From: Azonexus sp. R2A61
Lineage (GTDB): Bacteria; Pseudomonadota; Gammaproteobacteria; Burkholderiales; Rhodocyclaceae
Assembly (NCBI RefSeq): GCF_021401135.1
Contig: NZ_JACBFO010000001.1
Coordinates: 248,001-312,000, forward strand
Reading direction: 5' to 3'
Length of the DNA stretch: 64,000 nucleotides
The notes beneath the pieces are model-generated. The model worked only from the letters and a program-made list of their open reading frames with translations, was not told the origin of the DNA and did no database searches. Position numbers and translations under genes: made by a program. Shown piece after piece: positions 41,287-50,461 of the stretch; position 1 is the stretch's first letter, and every line of letters begins with the position of its first letter.

Positions 41287-42273
41287 TCAACCCCCTCGGG
41301 TTAGCGATTACACAGACCCTTCTCACGAAGAGTCACCAGATGGAAGTCAGCACGCTTTCACGTCAGGGCAATCGTTTCATCCCCTATCCCTCCCATTACA
41401 GGAAGACATTCGCTTTTTCCATCCTCCTCTACCTGCTTAGGTAAAGCGACCCTTGCGGGGCGCCTTGTTCTTTCCGGTGTTCCCTTCCTTTGCACGTTGA
41501 CGTGCAAAAGAGAGTATCCGGTTAGTTCTTGGTACGCATGCGCTTCCGGTTTTTCACACCTTGAGTTCATTACCGGCAGCGCTGCCGGCATTTAAAATCA
41601 AAGCATTACTAACTTTCTACACCTGGACCAATTACCAGACACGTAAGCAATAAAGTTCCCAATCCGTCTCACGACTAGTCAGGGTGTTATGGATTGCCTA
41701 ATTGTTAAAGAACGCCTAATCAGGCTTACTGCGTTCCGAACCAGTAACAGAACTGGGAAGGCCTCGCTTTTCCACCGGTGATGCCATGTCAGCGTGTCCC
41801 CACCAAGCAGGGGGACAACCGATCACGTGCCTTTTGGCAGAGCCCGATACAACAAGTTGCGTTTGGCTCATCAAGCTTGACGGTGTTTAGCAGCGATTCA
41901 CTTACGTTGGCCAACCAGCCCAGCCTAGCGCCTCAATCGAATGCAACTTTCGATATCACGCCAGAACCCCTCGCGGGGTATGGCGTACCCCTAAAGGTGG
42001 CTACATTGTCAGAGCGCTTAGCACCTCACCGTTACCAGTGACGCACTGCTCCTAGGCTACGGGGTGCTGAAACCCCGGTGCTGTCTATTTTCTTGCCCCT
42101 GCTACTCCGTTGTCTCCAACGGACGATCACAGGCCCTTATAGATAGCAGCACAATTACTTGTTCGGCATTCACCGACAAGGAACCCACCCGGGCGGGTGG
42201 ATAAAGCGAGTCAAGATTCGTCAGAATTAAGCGTCTGACTGGGGACTCGTAAACCTTGCGATTCGCATCGCAC

Positions 42274-42312
42274 GCTTGGGAAGCTCAGGTAATGCCACTA
42301 TACGACGCCCGC
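42274..42312 (-). tRNA. tRNA-Gly(CCC), 5' exon
   Basis: On the minus strand this 39-nt exon reads GCGGGCG-TC, D-arm GTATAGTGGCATTAC, C, then TGAGC-TTCCCAA-GC. It stops after the second base of the 3' side of the anticodon stem. The remaining 35 nt lie 2.9 kb away at 39344-39378. The last six bases CCAAGC are the intron's IBS1. Confidence 0.88.
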
Positions 42313-42329
42313 TCGGGCGTGAAGGCGTG

Positions 42330-42358
42330 ATTCTAAGCTCTGTCGGGCCGGGTTTCAA
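42330..42358 (-). promoter_or_regulatory. Sigma-70 promoter of the interrupted tRNA-Gly
   Basis: On the minus strand TTGAAA (42353-42358), 17 bp and TAGAAT (42330-42335) form a good promoter, ending 17 bp before the tRNA 5' end. The -35 overlaps the stop codon of the flavin reductase gene. Confidence 0.7.
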
Positions 42359-42867
42359 TCAGCCTGACGGGCGGCCAGCAGTCGGTACTGGCCGGCGTGG
42401 AAGAGCAAGGGGGCGGCGTCTGCGTTTTCGCTGAAGCGTTCGACGCGGCCGACGAAGATGGTGTGGTCGCCGCCGGGGTGGGCGGTTTCGTTGAAGACTT
42501 CGAAGCTGGCGCAGCTGCCGGCGATGACCGGGGCGCCGCCGATGCCGGCCTGCCAGTCGAGGCCGGCGAAGCGGTCGGTCGGCCAGGTGGCGAAGCGGTT
42601 GGAGATGTCCTGCTGGTCGGCGGCCAGGATGTTGATGGCGTGGTGGCTGGCCTTGCGGAAGGCTTCGAGGTTGACCGAGCGGTTGTCCAGGCACCAGAGC
42701 ACCAGCGCGGGTTGCAGCGACACGGCGGAGAAGGAATTGACGGTCAGGCCGATCGGGTGGCCGTCGGGGTCGATGGCGGTGACGACGGCGATGCCGGTGG
42801 CGAAGCGGCCCAGGGCGTTGCGCAGGGCGCGCGGGTCGGTTGGCGGTTGGCTGGTCGGTTGGCTCAT
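42355..42867 (-). CDS. Flavin reductase-domain protein (HpaC-like)
   Basis: This 170-residue protein belongs to the FMN-binding flavin reductase family: LRNALGRFATGIAVVTAIDPDGHPIGLTVNSFSAVSLQPALVLWCLDNRS and GGDHTIFVGRVERF with the usual GDH. Such proteins supply reduced flavin to two-component monooxygenases, but none is nearby. It sits just upstream of the interrupted tRNA on the same strand and is divergent from mutY. Confidence 0.88.
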   Translation of the reverse strand: MSQPTSQPPTDPRALRNALGRFATGIAVVTAIDPDGHPIGLTVNSFSAVSLQPALVLWCLDNRSVNLEAFRKASHHAINILAADQQDISNRFATWPTDRFAGLDWQAGIGGAPVIAGSCASFEVFNETAHPGGDHTIFVGRVERFSENADAAPLLFHAGQYRLLAARQAD

Positions 42868-42932
42868 CGCTGGGGTCGACGTGGAAAAACCCCGTATTAT
42901 CCCGTCTCCCGTGCTTCACGTCGAGATGAAAT

Positions 42933-43982
42933 TTGCCGCAAGAACAAAGCTTTGCCGAACGGCTGGTGGGCTGGCAGCGCGCCGCCGGCCGCCACGATCT
43001 GCCATGGCAGCGCACGCGCGATCCGTATCGCGTGTGGTTGTCCGAGATCATGCTGCAGCAGACGCAGGTGGCGACTGTGATCCCGTATTACGCGCGTTTT
43101 CTCGAGGCTTTTCCGGATGTGGCGGCACTGGCCGCTGCACCAGCCGAACAGGTGCTGGCGCTGTGGGCCGGTCTGGGTTACTACGCCCGGGCGCGCAACT
43201 TGCACCGCTGCGCGCAGCAGGTTGTTGCGGTACACGGCGGTTTTTTCCCGAAAACCGCGGCCGGGCTGGCGGAATTGCCCGGCATCGGCCGGTCGACCGC
43301 AGCCGCCGTGGCCGCCTTCTGCTACGCCGAGCGCACGGCGATCCTGGACGGCAACGTCAAACGCGTGCTGTGCCGAGTGTTCGGCATCGACGGTTTTCCC
43401 GGTTCGACGGCGGTCGACCGCAAGCTCTGGGCACTGGCGGAAACCCTGCTGCCGGAAGCGGCCGACGACATGCCGGCCTACACCCAGGGCTTGATGGACC
43501 TGGGCGCCACGCTGTGCACGCGCGGCCTGCCGCATTGCCCGGCCTGCCCGTTCGCCGACGTTTGCGTGGCGCGCCGCGATGGTCGCCAGCGCGAGTTGCC
43601 GGCGCCGAAACCGCGGGCGGCGGTGCCGGAGCGCGAATCGACCTTCGTGCTGATTGTGGCCGACAACCGCCTGCTGCTTGAACGGCGCCCGCCGGCCGGC
43701 CTGTGGGGCGGCCTGCTGGTACCGCCGGAAGGCGAGCCGGAGGCGGTGCTGGCGGCGCGCGGCTTGCTTGCGGTCGACCGGCGCGAATTGCCGTTTTTGA
43801 AGCACGCTTTCACGCATTTCCGGCTGACGCTGAAGCCGGTGCTGTGCCGCGTGGCCAGCCAGGGCAAGGCCGGGCTGGCCGAACCGGGCGGCGAGTGGAT
43901 CGAGCTCGAACGGGCGGCGGAGGCCGGCGTGCCGACACCGATCCGCAAGCTGATCAGCCTGGTTGCCAACCCAGCGGATTGA
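42933..43982 (+). CDS. mutY: A/G-specific adenine DNA glycosylase MutY
   Basis: This 349-residue repair enzyme removes adenine mispaired with 8-oxoguanine. It has catalytic E38 (WLSEIMLQQTQV), D139 (ILDGNVKRV), the helix-hairpin-helix LPGIGRSTAAAVAAF, the 4Fe-4S motif C-x6-C-x2-C-x5-C (LCTRGLPHCPACPFADVC), and a C-terminal NUDIX-like domain from about 225. The only suitable in-frame start is TTG 42933; the nearby ATG 42926 is in another frame. Its 3' end overlaps the convergent HD-GYP gene by 29 bp. Confidence 0.93.
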   Translation: MPQEQSFAERLVGWQRAAGRHDLPWQRTRDPYRVWLSEIMLQQTQVATVIPYYARFLEAFPDVAALAAAPAEQVLALWAGLGYYARARNLHRCAQQVVAVHGGFFPKTAAGLAELPGIGRSTAAAVAAFCYAERTAILDGNVKRVLCRVFGIDGFPGSTAVDRKLWALAETLLPEAADDMPAYTQGLMDLGATLCTRGLPHCPACPFADVCVARRDGRQRELPAPKPRAAVPERESTFVLIVADNRLLLERRPPAGLWGGLLVPPEGEPEAVLAARGLLAVDRRELPFLKHAFTHFRLTLKPVLCRVASQGKAGLAEPGGEWIELERAAEAGVPTPIRKLISLVANPAD

Positions 43983-45162
43983 GTCCCCAGCGCTCGAAGC
44001 TGTCGGCGGCGACGATGCGGCCGTAGTGATTGCCGACCCGGCGTGCCAGGTCGACGCGCACCGGCGCCACGTACTGACGGCGCCGGCCGTGGTATATCAC
44101 CTTGACCACCGGCGCCAGCGGCTGGTCGCTGTGGATTTCCTCGACCACCGCCAGATGGCCGCTTTCCAGCATGACCAGGGTGCCGACCGGGTAGACGCCC
44201 AGCGTGCGGATCAGCCCGGCAACCAGCGCCGGATCGAACTGCCGGCCGCCTTCGCCGTACAGCTGGCGCAGCGCTTCGGTGGGCGACAGCGCGGCGCGAT
44301 AGGGACGTTGCGACGTCATCGCGTCGTAGGTGTCGACGATGGCCGCCAGCCGGCCGGCCAGCGAGATTTCGTCGCCGCGCATGCGGTAGGGGTAGCCGAG
44401 GCCGTTGTAGCGTTCGTGGTGTTCGAGCACCACCGCCACCGACGTCTCGGGCAGGCTGGAGGTGGCTTCGAGCACGGCCAGCCCTTCTTCGACGTGGCTC
44501 TGGACCAGTTCGTATTCAGATAGCGACAGCAGGCCGGGCTTGCCGATCAGCCGAGCGTCGATGGCGGCCTGGCCGATGTCCTTGAGCATCGTGCCGAGCG
44601 CCATTTTTTCCAGCTCCGGCGCGGCAACGCCCTGCTGCCGGCCGAGCGCGATGATCAGCGCGGCGGTGGCCACGGCGTGTTCGGTGGCGTAACGGTCCAT
44701 CTGCTTGAGGCGGGCCAGCGGCACCAGCGCATCGGGATTGCGCACCACCGATTCCATCATCTTGCCGACGATCGGCTCCAGCCGTGCCGCTTCGACGCTG
44801 CGCCCGGCGCGGGCGGCCAGCGTCAGTTCGTCGAGCATCAAGGCGCCTTCGCGGATCAGTTTGCCGGAACGCCGACGCTCTTCGCCCAGCGACACCTTGG
44901 GCACCGCACTGGCACGCTTTTCGGCAATCGCCCGCCAGCCGACGTCGTCGAAACGCGGCCGCGACGGCGGCGGCGGCAGATCGCCGCCACGATCGGTATC
45001 GATGCTGACCTGTTCGATGCCGGCCGCCACCAGGCGACGGATGTGCTCGGCGTCGCGCACTTCGAAGCGGCGACGCCACAGCAAGTGGTCGAGCCACGGC
45101 TTGTGCAGGTCCACGACATACATGCCGGGCTGCAGTTCGCCGATGCGGATGGTACGGATCAC
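43954..45162 (-). CDS. HD-GYP-domain protein with degenerate catalytic site
   Basis: This 402-residue paralogue of the gene at 45742-46950 has the same length and layout: an N-terminal DUF3391-like domain (RIGELQPGMYVVDLHKPWLDH) and an HD-GYP domain. The core H-D of HDxGK is replaced: MLKDIGQ instead of LHDVGK, and HHERYNGLGYP has N for D. The GYP triad itself remains. Cyclic-di-GMP hydrolysis is therefore doubtful; a binding or scaffold role is more likely. The GTG start at 45162 aligns with the paralogue's ATG; an upstream ATG would add a basic Pro-rich tail. Confidence 0.85.
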   Translation of the reverse strand: MIRTIRIGELQPGMYVVDLHKPWLDHLLWRRRFEVRDAEHIRRLVAAGIEQVSIDTDRGGDLPPPPSRPRFDDVGWRAIAEKRASAVPKVSLGEERRRSGKLIREGALMLDELTLAARAGRSVEAARLEPIVGKMMESVVRNPDALVPLARLKQMDRYATEHAVATAALIIALGRQQGVAAPELEKMALGTMLKDIGQAAIDARLIGKPGLLSLSEYELVQSHVEEGLAVLEATSSLPETSVAVVLEHHERYNGLGYPYRMRGDEISLAGRLAAIVDTYDAMTSQRPYRAALSPTEALRQLYGEGGRQFDPALVAGLIRTLGVYPVGTLVMLESGHLAVVEEIHSDQPLAPVVKVIYHGRRRQYVAPVRVDLARRVGNHYGRIVAADSFERWGLNPLGWQPG

Positions 45163-45190
45163 GGGGCGGGCCGGCTGCGGTCGACGGCGC

Positions 45191-45778
45191 TCAGGGCTGT
45201 TTTTCGCCGGCGCGGGCGTCGGCTTCCGCCTTGCGTTTGGCCCGCTCGGCATCGTGCGCCTCGACCTTGCGCCGGTGCGCGGCTTCGCGCTCGGCCTTGG
45301 CCCTGGCACCTTCGTCGGCCTTCAGCGCCTTGTCTTCGCGCGCCTGTTCGCGACGCGCCTCGTCGGCCACGCGGCGGGCTTCGACCTCGTCGACGCGGGT
45401 GGCCCGCTCGGCGTCGCGCACCGGCGCCTCGGCCGCCCGCTGCGCTTCCTTGGCAGCGAAACGCTCGCGCCGCACCTCGCGCTCCTGCAGGGTGCCTTCC
45501 AGTTCCTGGGCACGGGTCGCGCGGCGCACCTCGACCTGTTTGTCGCGCGCCTTGTCGATGCAGCTGTTGACCAGGAATTTCTTCTGGCAGGCCAGGCGTT
45601 CGGCTTCGTATTCCGCGTCGGCCGCCTGCTGGCGCTTGACTGCCTCGGCCTTCAACGCACCAGCCCGTTCCAGGCGGGCGTTCCAGTCGGCCTCGCGGGC
45701 CGCGTCGTCGGCCAGGGCCGGCGTCGCCAGGCAGCAGGCGATCAGCCCGGCAACCACTGATAGGGATCGATGTTCCAT
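45191..45778 (-). CDS. Exported coiled-coil protein, function unknown
   Basis: This 195-residue protein has a signal peptide (MEHRSLSVVAGLIACCLATPALA) and then an almost continuous Arg/Glu/Ala-rich helix (READWNARLERAGALKAEAVKRQQAADAEYEAERL and AKAEREAAHRRKVEAHDAERAKRKAEADA), likely a long coiled coil. Two cysteines lie near CQKKFLVNSC. Its start overlaps the 3' end of the intact HD-GYP gene by 37 bp, so the two are coupled. No family is recognised. Confidence 0.8.
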   Translation of the reverse strand: MEHRSLSVVAGLIACCLATPALADDAAREADWNARLERAGALKAEAVKRQQAADAEYEAERLACQKKFLVNSCIDKARDKQVEVRRATRAQELEGTLQEREVRRERFAAKEAQRAAEAPVRDAERATRVDEVEARRVADEARREQAREDKALKADEGARAKAEREAAHRRKVEAHDAERAKRKAEADARAGEKQP

Positions 45779-46950
45779 TTTTCGTAACTTTCAAAACTGG
45801 CGATGCGGTCCTGCTGGAATTTCGACAGATCGATGATTTCCGGCGGAATGTAGTGCTTCTGCCCGGTATGGTAGAAAACCCGGACCACCGGTTCGAGCAG
45901 GTTGCCCTCGTTCTGTTCGAGCACGACGCCGAGCCGCTTGCTGTCCAGCATGACCAGCGAACCGCTCGGGTAGATGCCGAGCGAGCGGACGAAAGCCTGC
46001 ACCAGCTGCGGGTCGAAGTGGTGGCTGCTCCATTCGAGCAGTTTCTTGAGCGCCTGCGTCGGCGGCATGCCCTTGTGGTAGACGCGGGCCGAGGTGATCG
46101 CATCGTAAACATCGACGATGGAGGCCATCTGGCCGTACAGCGAGATGCCGGCACCACCGAGCGCGCCGGGATAGCCGGAGCCGTCGAAGCGCTCGTGGTG
46201 CTGGCCGACGACCTGCAGCGCGATCTCGCTGACGCCGCCCGATTCCTGCAACAGCAGTACGCCTTCGTCGACGTGCCGCTTCATGTGCGTAAACTCGTCC
46301 TCGTTGAGCTTGGCCGGCTTGTTCAGGATGCGCTCGGGAATGCGCGCCTTGCCGACGTCGTGCAGCAAACCGCCGAGCGCCAGCTGGCGGATCACCGCCT
46401 TGTCCAGTTTCATCGAGCGGCCGAAGGCGACGAGCAGCGCGCAGACGCCGACCGAATGCTGGAAGGTGTAATCGTCGTGGTTCTTCAACCGGGCCAGCGG
46501 CAGCAGCGCGTCCTGGTTGCGGAAGATCGATTCGACCATGCCGTCGACCAGCGGCTCGACGCGCTCGACTTCGATCTGCTGGCCGAGCCGGATGTCGTCG
46601 AGCATGTTGCGCACGATCTTGTGCGCTTCGCCCTGCAGCCGGCGGGCGCGTGCCGCTTCGTCCTTGAGTTCGACCTGGATCGGCCGGTCGGATTTCTTCT
46701 GGGCGATTTCCTGCAGGCGCCGCTCGAGTTCGGCATTGACCTCGCTCTGGTCGCGCCCTTCCCACAGGTCGGCGCCCTTGACGGTGTCGATGTAGAGCTC
46801 GCGGATACCGAGCTTGATGATCTTGTCCACGGTCGCCATGTCGCGGACGTGGAAGGCGTTGGTCAGGAAGGGGTGATCGAGCCAGCCGCAATTGAGATCG
46901 GAGATGTACATCCCCGGTTTGAGCTGGTCGGTGCGAATCTGCTTGATCAT
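45742..46950 (-). CDS. HD-GYP-domain cyclic-di-GMP phosphodiesterase
   Basis: This 402-residue protein has the DUF3391-like N-terminus MIKQIRTDQLKPGMYISDLNCGWLDHPFL and a complete HD-GYP domain: QHSVGVCALLVAFGR, GLLHDVGKARIPERILNKP, HVDEGVLLL, HHERFDGSGYPG and IVDVYDAITSARVYHKG. All metal-binding and GYP residues are present, so it should hydrolyse c-di-GMP. It is upstream of the coiled-coil gene and the degenerate paralogue on one strand, likely a three-gene operon. Confidence 0.9.
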   Translation of the reverse strand: MIKQIRTDQLKPGMYISDLNCGWLDHPFLTNAFHVRDMATVDKIIKLGIRELYIDTVKGADLWEGRDQSEVNAELERRLQEIAQKKSDRPIQVELKDEAARARRLQGEAHKIVRNMLDDIRLGQQIEVERVEPLVDGMVESIFRNQDALLPLARLKNHDDYTFQHSVGVCALLVAFGRSMKLDKAVIRQLALGGLLHDVGKARIPERILNKPAKLNEDEFTHMKRHVDEGVLLLQESGGVSEIALQVVGQHHERFDGSGYPGALGGAGISLYGQMASIVDVYDAITSARVYHKGMPPTQALKKLLEWSSHHFDPQLVQAFVRSLGIYPSGSLVMLDSKRLGVVLEQNEGNLLEPVVRVFYHTGQKHYIPPEIIDLSKFQQDRIASFESYEKWNIDPYQWLPG

Positions 46951-46991
46951 GCGGAGAATTCTAGCAGCCCGCCGTTATAATTCGCCCCCTC

Positions 46992-48899
46992 ATGATTGCC
47001 TTGCGCCAACTCACTTTCGCCCGTGTCGGACGACCGCTGGTCGTCGATGCCAGTCTGCAGATTCATGCCGGATGGAAGGTCGGCGTGGTCGGCGCCAACG
47101 GCTGCGGAAAATCCAGCCTGTTCGCGCTGCTCGCCGGCGAACTGCATGCCGAATCCGGCGATCTCGAAATGCCGCCCAACTGGCGGCTGGCCCGCGTTTC
47201 GCAGGAAACGCCGGGATTGCCGACGCCGGCGCTGGAATTCGTGCTCGACGGCGACGCCGAACTGCGCAGCGTCGAGGCCGAACTGGCCGCCGCCGAAGCG
47301 GCCGGCGACGGTGAGGCGATCGGCCGGCTGCACGCCCGCTACGCCGACATCGACGGCTATTCGGCCAAGGCCCGCGCCGCCGAAGTGCTGCACGGGTTGG
47401 GCTTTTCCGACGCCGATTTTGCCCGGCCGGTGGCCGATTTCTCGGGCGGCTGGCGGGTTCGCCTGAACCTCGCCCGCGCCCTGTCCTGCCGCGCCGACCT
47501 GCTGCTGCTCGACGAACCGACCAACCACCTCGACCTCGATGCAGTGCTCTGGCTCGAAGGCTGGCTGAAGACGACACCGGCGACGCTGCTGCTGATTTCG
47601 CACGACCGCGATTTCCTCGACGCCGTGGTCGGCCAGATCATCGCCATCGACCAGCAACGGCTGAACCTGACCAGCGGCGGTTATTCCGATTACGAACGCG
47701 CCAAGGCGGCGCGGCTGGCCACCCAGCAATCGGCCTACGAAGCCCAGCAGCGCGAAATCGCCCACCTGACGCGTTTCGTCGAACGCTTCAAGGCCAAGGC
47801 GACCAAGGCGCGCCAGGCGCAGAGCCGGGTCAAGATGCTCGAACGGATGGAAATCGTCGCCGCGGCGCATGTCGACTCGCCCTTCCATTTCAGCTTCCGC
47901 CAGCCGGACAGCCTGCCCGATCCGCTGCTGGTCGTCGAAAATGCCGGCGCCGGCTACGTCGACCGCAAGATTCTGGAAAACCTGACGCTGACGCTGCGTC
48001 CGGGTTGCCGCATCGGCCTGCTCGGCCGCAACGGCGCCGGCAAGTCGACGCTGATCAAGCTGCTGGCCGGCGCCGTCGCGCAACAAGGCGGCGAACGCAA
48101 GGAAGCCAGGGCGCTCAATATCGGCTACTTCGCGCAGCACCAGCTGGAGCAGCTGCGCGAGGAAGAAACCCCGCTGTGGCACATGCAGAAGCTGGAGCCG
48201 CTGACGCCGGAACAGGAACTGCGCGACTACCTGGGCGGCTTCGATTTCCGCGGCGACATGGCGACGCGCCCGGTCGGTCCGTTCTCTGGCGGCGAGAAAT
48301 CGCGGCTGGCGCTGGCCCTGCTGATCCGCACCCGGCCGAATCTGCTGCTGCTCGACGAACCGACCAACCACCTCGACCTCGAAATGCGCGAGGCGCTGGC
48401 CTTCGCCATGCAGGATTACGAGGGCGGCATGGTCGTCGTCTCGCACGACCGCCACCTGCTGCGCAGTTGCACCGACGAGTTGCTGCTCGTCGACAACGGC
48501 CGCGCCACGCCTTTCGACGGCGATCTCGACGACTACGCCGACTGGCTGGCCGCCCAGCGCAACGCGGCCAAGGCACCGCAGGCGGAAGCCGTCGCCGACA
48601 AGGCCGAGCGCCTGCAACAGCGCGCCGACGCCAAGGCCAGCCGGCAGGCGCTGCTCGCCGAGCGCCGCAAGCTGAGCAAGGAAATCGAGAAGATCGACCG
48701 TGATCTGGCCAAATGGCACGAAGAAAAGGCGGCACTCGACGCGCAGTTCGCCGATCCCGACTTCTATGCTGCGGTCGACCGCGCGAAAAGCGAAGAAATG
48801 CACCGCCGCGCCGGCGAACTGGGCGAGCAGATCGATACGGCCGAACTGCGCTGGCTGGAACTGCACGAGGCACTCGACGCGCTACCTGCGGTCGACTGA
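46992..48899 (+). CDS. ABC-F family ATPase (YheS/Uup-like)
   Basis: This 635-residue protein has two ABC domains and no membrane segments. Walker A motifs are GANGCGKSS and GRNGAGKST, signatures FSGGWRVRLNLARAL and FSGGEKSRLALALLI, Walker B LLLLDEPTNHLDL twice. Between the domains lies the charged linker (YEAQQREIAHLTRFVERFKAKATKARQAQSR), and a C-terminal coiled coil follows. ABC-F proteins act on ribosomes. The length and C-terminal extension fit YheS. It is divergent from the HD-GYP operon. Confidence 0.92.
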   Translation: MIALRQLTFARVGRPLVVDASLQIHAGWKVGVVGANGCGKSSLFALLAGELHAESGDLEMPPNWRLARVSQETPGLPTPALEFVLDGDAELRSVEAELAAAEAAGDGEAIGRLHARYADIDGYSAKARAAEVLHGLGFSDADFARPVADFSGGWRVRLNLARALSCRADLLLLDEPTNHLDLDAVLWLEGWLKTTPATLLLISHDRDFLDAVVGQIIAIDQQRLNLTSGGYSDYERAKAARLATQQSAYEAQQREIAHLTRFVERFKAKATKARQAQSRVKMLERMEIVAAAHVDSPFHFSFRQPDSLPDPLLVVENAGAGYVDRKILENLTLTLRPGCRIGLLGRNGAGKSTLIKLLAGAVAQQGGERKEARALNIGYFAQHQLEQLREEETPLWHMQKLEPLTPEQELRDYLGGFDFRGDMATRPVGPFSGGEKSRLALALLIRTRPNLLLLDEPTNHLDLEMREALAFAMQDYEGGMVVVSHDRHLLRSCTDELLLVDNGRATPFDGDLDDYADWLAAQRNAAKAPQAEAVADKAERLQQRADAKASRQALLAERRKLSKEIEKIDRDLAKWHEEKAALDAQFADPDFYAAVDRAKSEEMHRRAGELGEQIDTAELRWLELHEALDALPAVD

Positions 48900-48980
48900 G
48901 CCGAAACGGGAAAAAACCGGGAAAGCCCCGGTGACGATCGGGTAAAATCGCCGTTTTTTGGCCGTTAGCCGGAGTTGACC

Positions 48981-49592
48981 GTGAAAATCGTCTGCCTTGA
49001 CCTCGAAGGGGTGCTCGTCCCCGAAATCTGGATCGAATTCGCCGAGCGCACCGGCATTCCGGAACTCAAGCGGACGACGCGCGACGAGCCGAACTACGAC
49101 ACGCTGATGACCTATCGCCTGAACATCCTGCGCGAGAAGAAGCTCGGCCTGCCGGACATCCAGAAGGTGATCGCCGAAATGGGCCCGATGCAGGGCGCCC
49201 GTGCCTTCCTCGACCAGCTGCGCGAGGATTACCAGGTCATCATCCTGTCCGACACCTTCTACGAATTCGCCCATCCGCTGATGCGCCAGCTGGGCTGGCC
49301 GACGCTGTTCTGCCATTCGCTGGAAGCCGACGCCGCCGGCATGCTGGTCAATTACCACCTGCGCATGCCGAACCAGAAGCAGGAAGCGGTCAAGCGCTTC
49401 AAGGAACTGAACTTCACCATCGTCGCCGCCGGCGATTCGTACAACGACACGGCGATGCTCGGCGAAGCCCACGGCGGCATCCTGTTCCATCCGCCGGAAA
49501 ACGTCGTCCGCGAATTCCCGCAATTCCCGGTGGTGCGCGACTACGACGCGCTGCGTACCCAGATTGATCTCGCTTTCGCCAAGGCCGCCTGA
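48981..49592 (+). CDS. thrH: ThrH, phosphoserine phosphatase / homoserine phosphotransferase
   Basis: This 203-residue HAD-family enzyme begins KIVCLDLEGVLVPEIWIEFAERTG and contains VIILSDTFYEFAHPLMRQLGWPTL and AAGDSYNDTAMLGEAHGGILFHPPENVVREFPQFP, closely matching Pseudomonas ThrH, which can make serine and move phosphate to homoserine. GTG 48981 is preferred because CCGGAG lies 6 bp upstream; the TTG at 48975 would abut that site. purU follows after 5 bp. Confidence 0.9.
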   Translation: MKIVCLDLEGVLVPEIWIEFAERTGIPELKRTTRDEPNYDTLMTYRLNILREKKLGLPDIQKVIAEMGPMQGARAFLDQLREDYQVIILSDTFYEFAHPLMRQLGWPTLFCHSLEADAAGMLVNYHLRMPNQKQEAVKRFKELNFTIVAAGDSYNDTAMLGEAHGGILFHPPENVVREFPQFPVVRDYDALRTQIDLAFAKAA

Positions 49593-49597
49593 CCGCC

Positions 49598-50461
49598 ATG
49601 CATCGCGACCGGTTCTACACCCTCTCCGCCTCCTGCCCCGACCAGGTCGGCATCATCGCCCGCGTCACCGGCTTCATCGCCGAGCACGGCGGCTGGATCC
49701 TCGAATCGAGTTTCCACGCGGACGAGGTCACCGGTCGCTACTTCATGCGCATCGAGATCAAGGCCGATTCGCTGCCCTTCCTGCTCGCCGAATTCCGCGA
49801 GCGTTTCGGTCGGGACGTCGCCGAACCGCTGAGCATGCACTGGCGGATCGCCGACAGCGCGGTCAAGAAGCGCGTCGTGGTGATGGTTTCCAAGCAGGAG
49901 CACTGTCTGTACGACCTGCTGGCGCGCTGGCAGTCGAAGGAACTCGACATCGAGATTCCCTGCGTCATCTCGAACCACGACACCTTCAAGGGTTTCGTCG
50001 AGTGGCACGGCATTCCGTTCATCCACGTGCCGGTGAACAAGGACAACAAGGCGGCCGCCTACGCCGAAATCCAGCGCATCTTCGAGGATGTGCGCGGCGA
50101 CACGATGGTGCTGGCCCGCTACATGCAGATCCTGTCGCCCGAACTGTGCGACGCGCTGGCCGGCAAGATCATCAACATCCACCACAGCTTCCTGCCCAGC
50201 TTCGTCGGCGCCAAGCCTTATCACCAGGCCTACGAACGGGGCGTCAAGCTGATCGGCGCAACCTGCCATTACGTGACCAGCGAGCTCGATCAGGGACCGA
50301 TCGTCGAACAGGACGTGATCCGCATCGACCATTCGGATTCGCCGGACGACATGGTGCGCTACGGCAAGGACATCGAGAAAACGGTCCTGGCACGCGGTTT
50401 GCGCTACCATCTTGAAGACCGTGTACTGGTGCACGGCAACAAGACGATCGTTTTCCGCTGA
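49598..50461 (+). CDS. purU: Formyltetrahydrofolate deformylase PurU
   Basis: This 287-residue enzyme hydrolyses 10-formyl-THF to formate and THF, feeding formate to purine synthesis by PurT. It has an N-terminal ACT domain (YTLSASCPDQVGIIARVTGFIAEHGGWILESSFHAD) and a formyltransferase-fold domain with the catalytic SNHD, NIHHSFLPSFVGAKPYHQAYERGVKLIGATCHYV and the Asp in ELDQGPIVEQD. It overlaps the next start by one base. Confidence 0.93.
   Translation: MHRDRFYTLSASCPDQVGIIARVTGFIAEHGGWILESSFHADEVTGRYFMRIEIKADSLPFLLAEFRERFGRDVAEPLSMHWRIADSAVKKRVVVMVSKQEHCLYDLLARWQSKELDIEIPCVISNHDTFKGFVEWHGIPFIHVPVNKDNKAAAYAEIQRIFEDVRGDTMVLARYMQILSPELCDALAGKIINIHHSFLPSFVGAKPYHQAYERGVKLIGATCHYVTSELDQGPIVEQDVIRIDHSDSPDDMVRYGKDIEKTVLARGLRYHLEDRVLVHGNKTIVFR

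Larger units (their letters stand above)
39379..42273 (-). mobile_element. Group II intron (about 2.9 kb) interrupting tRNA-Gly
   Basis: The 5' end is GTGCG (42273 downward). EBS1 GCTTGG (41803-41808) sits in the 9-base loop of a GTCCCC/GGGGAC hairpin and is exactly complementary to the last six 5' exon bases CCAAGC. A candidate EBS2 AAGCTT (41873-41878) pairs with GAGCTT of the exon. Domain V is at 39420-39453 (GAGCCGTATGCGG ... CACGTACGGTTC). Domain VI follows, with a bulged A at 39385, seven bases from the end. The intron holds a maturase gene and an intact tRNA-Gly. The 3' end ...CCGCC restores the tRNA exactly but lacks the usual AY ending; an AC end at 39384 would leave five extra bases. 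Confidence 0.88.

Noticed and set aside
41701..41713. rrn-like boxA (TTCTTTAACAATT on the minus strand) inside the intron
   Set aside because: It resembles antiterminator boxA, but no rRNA sequence follows and the position lies within the ribozyme part; a chance match is likelier.
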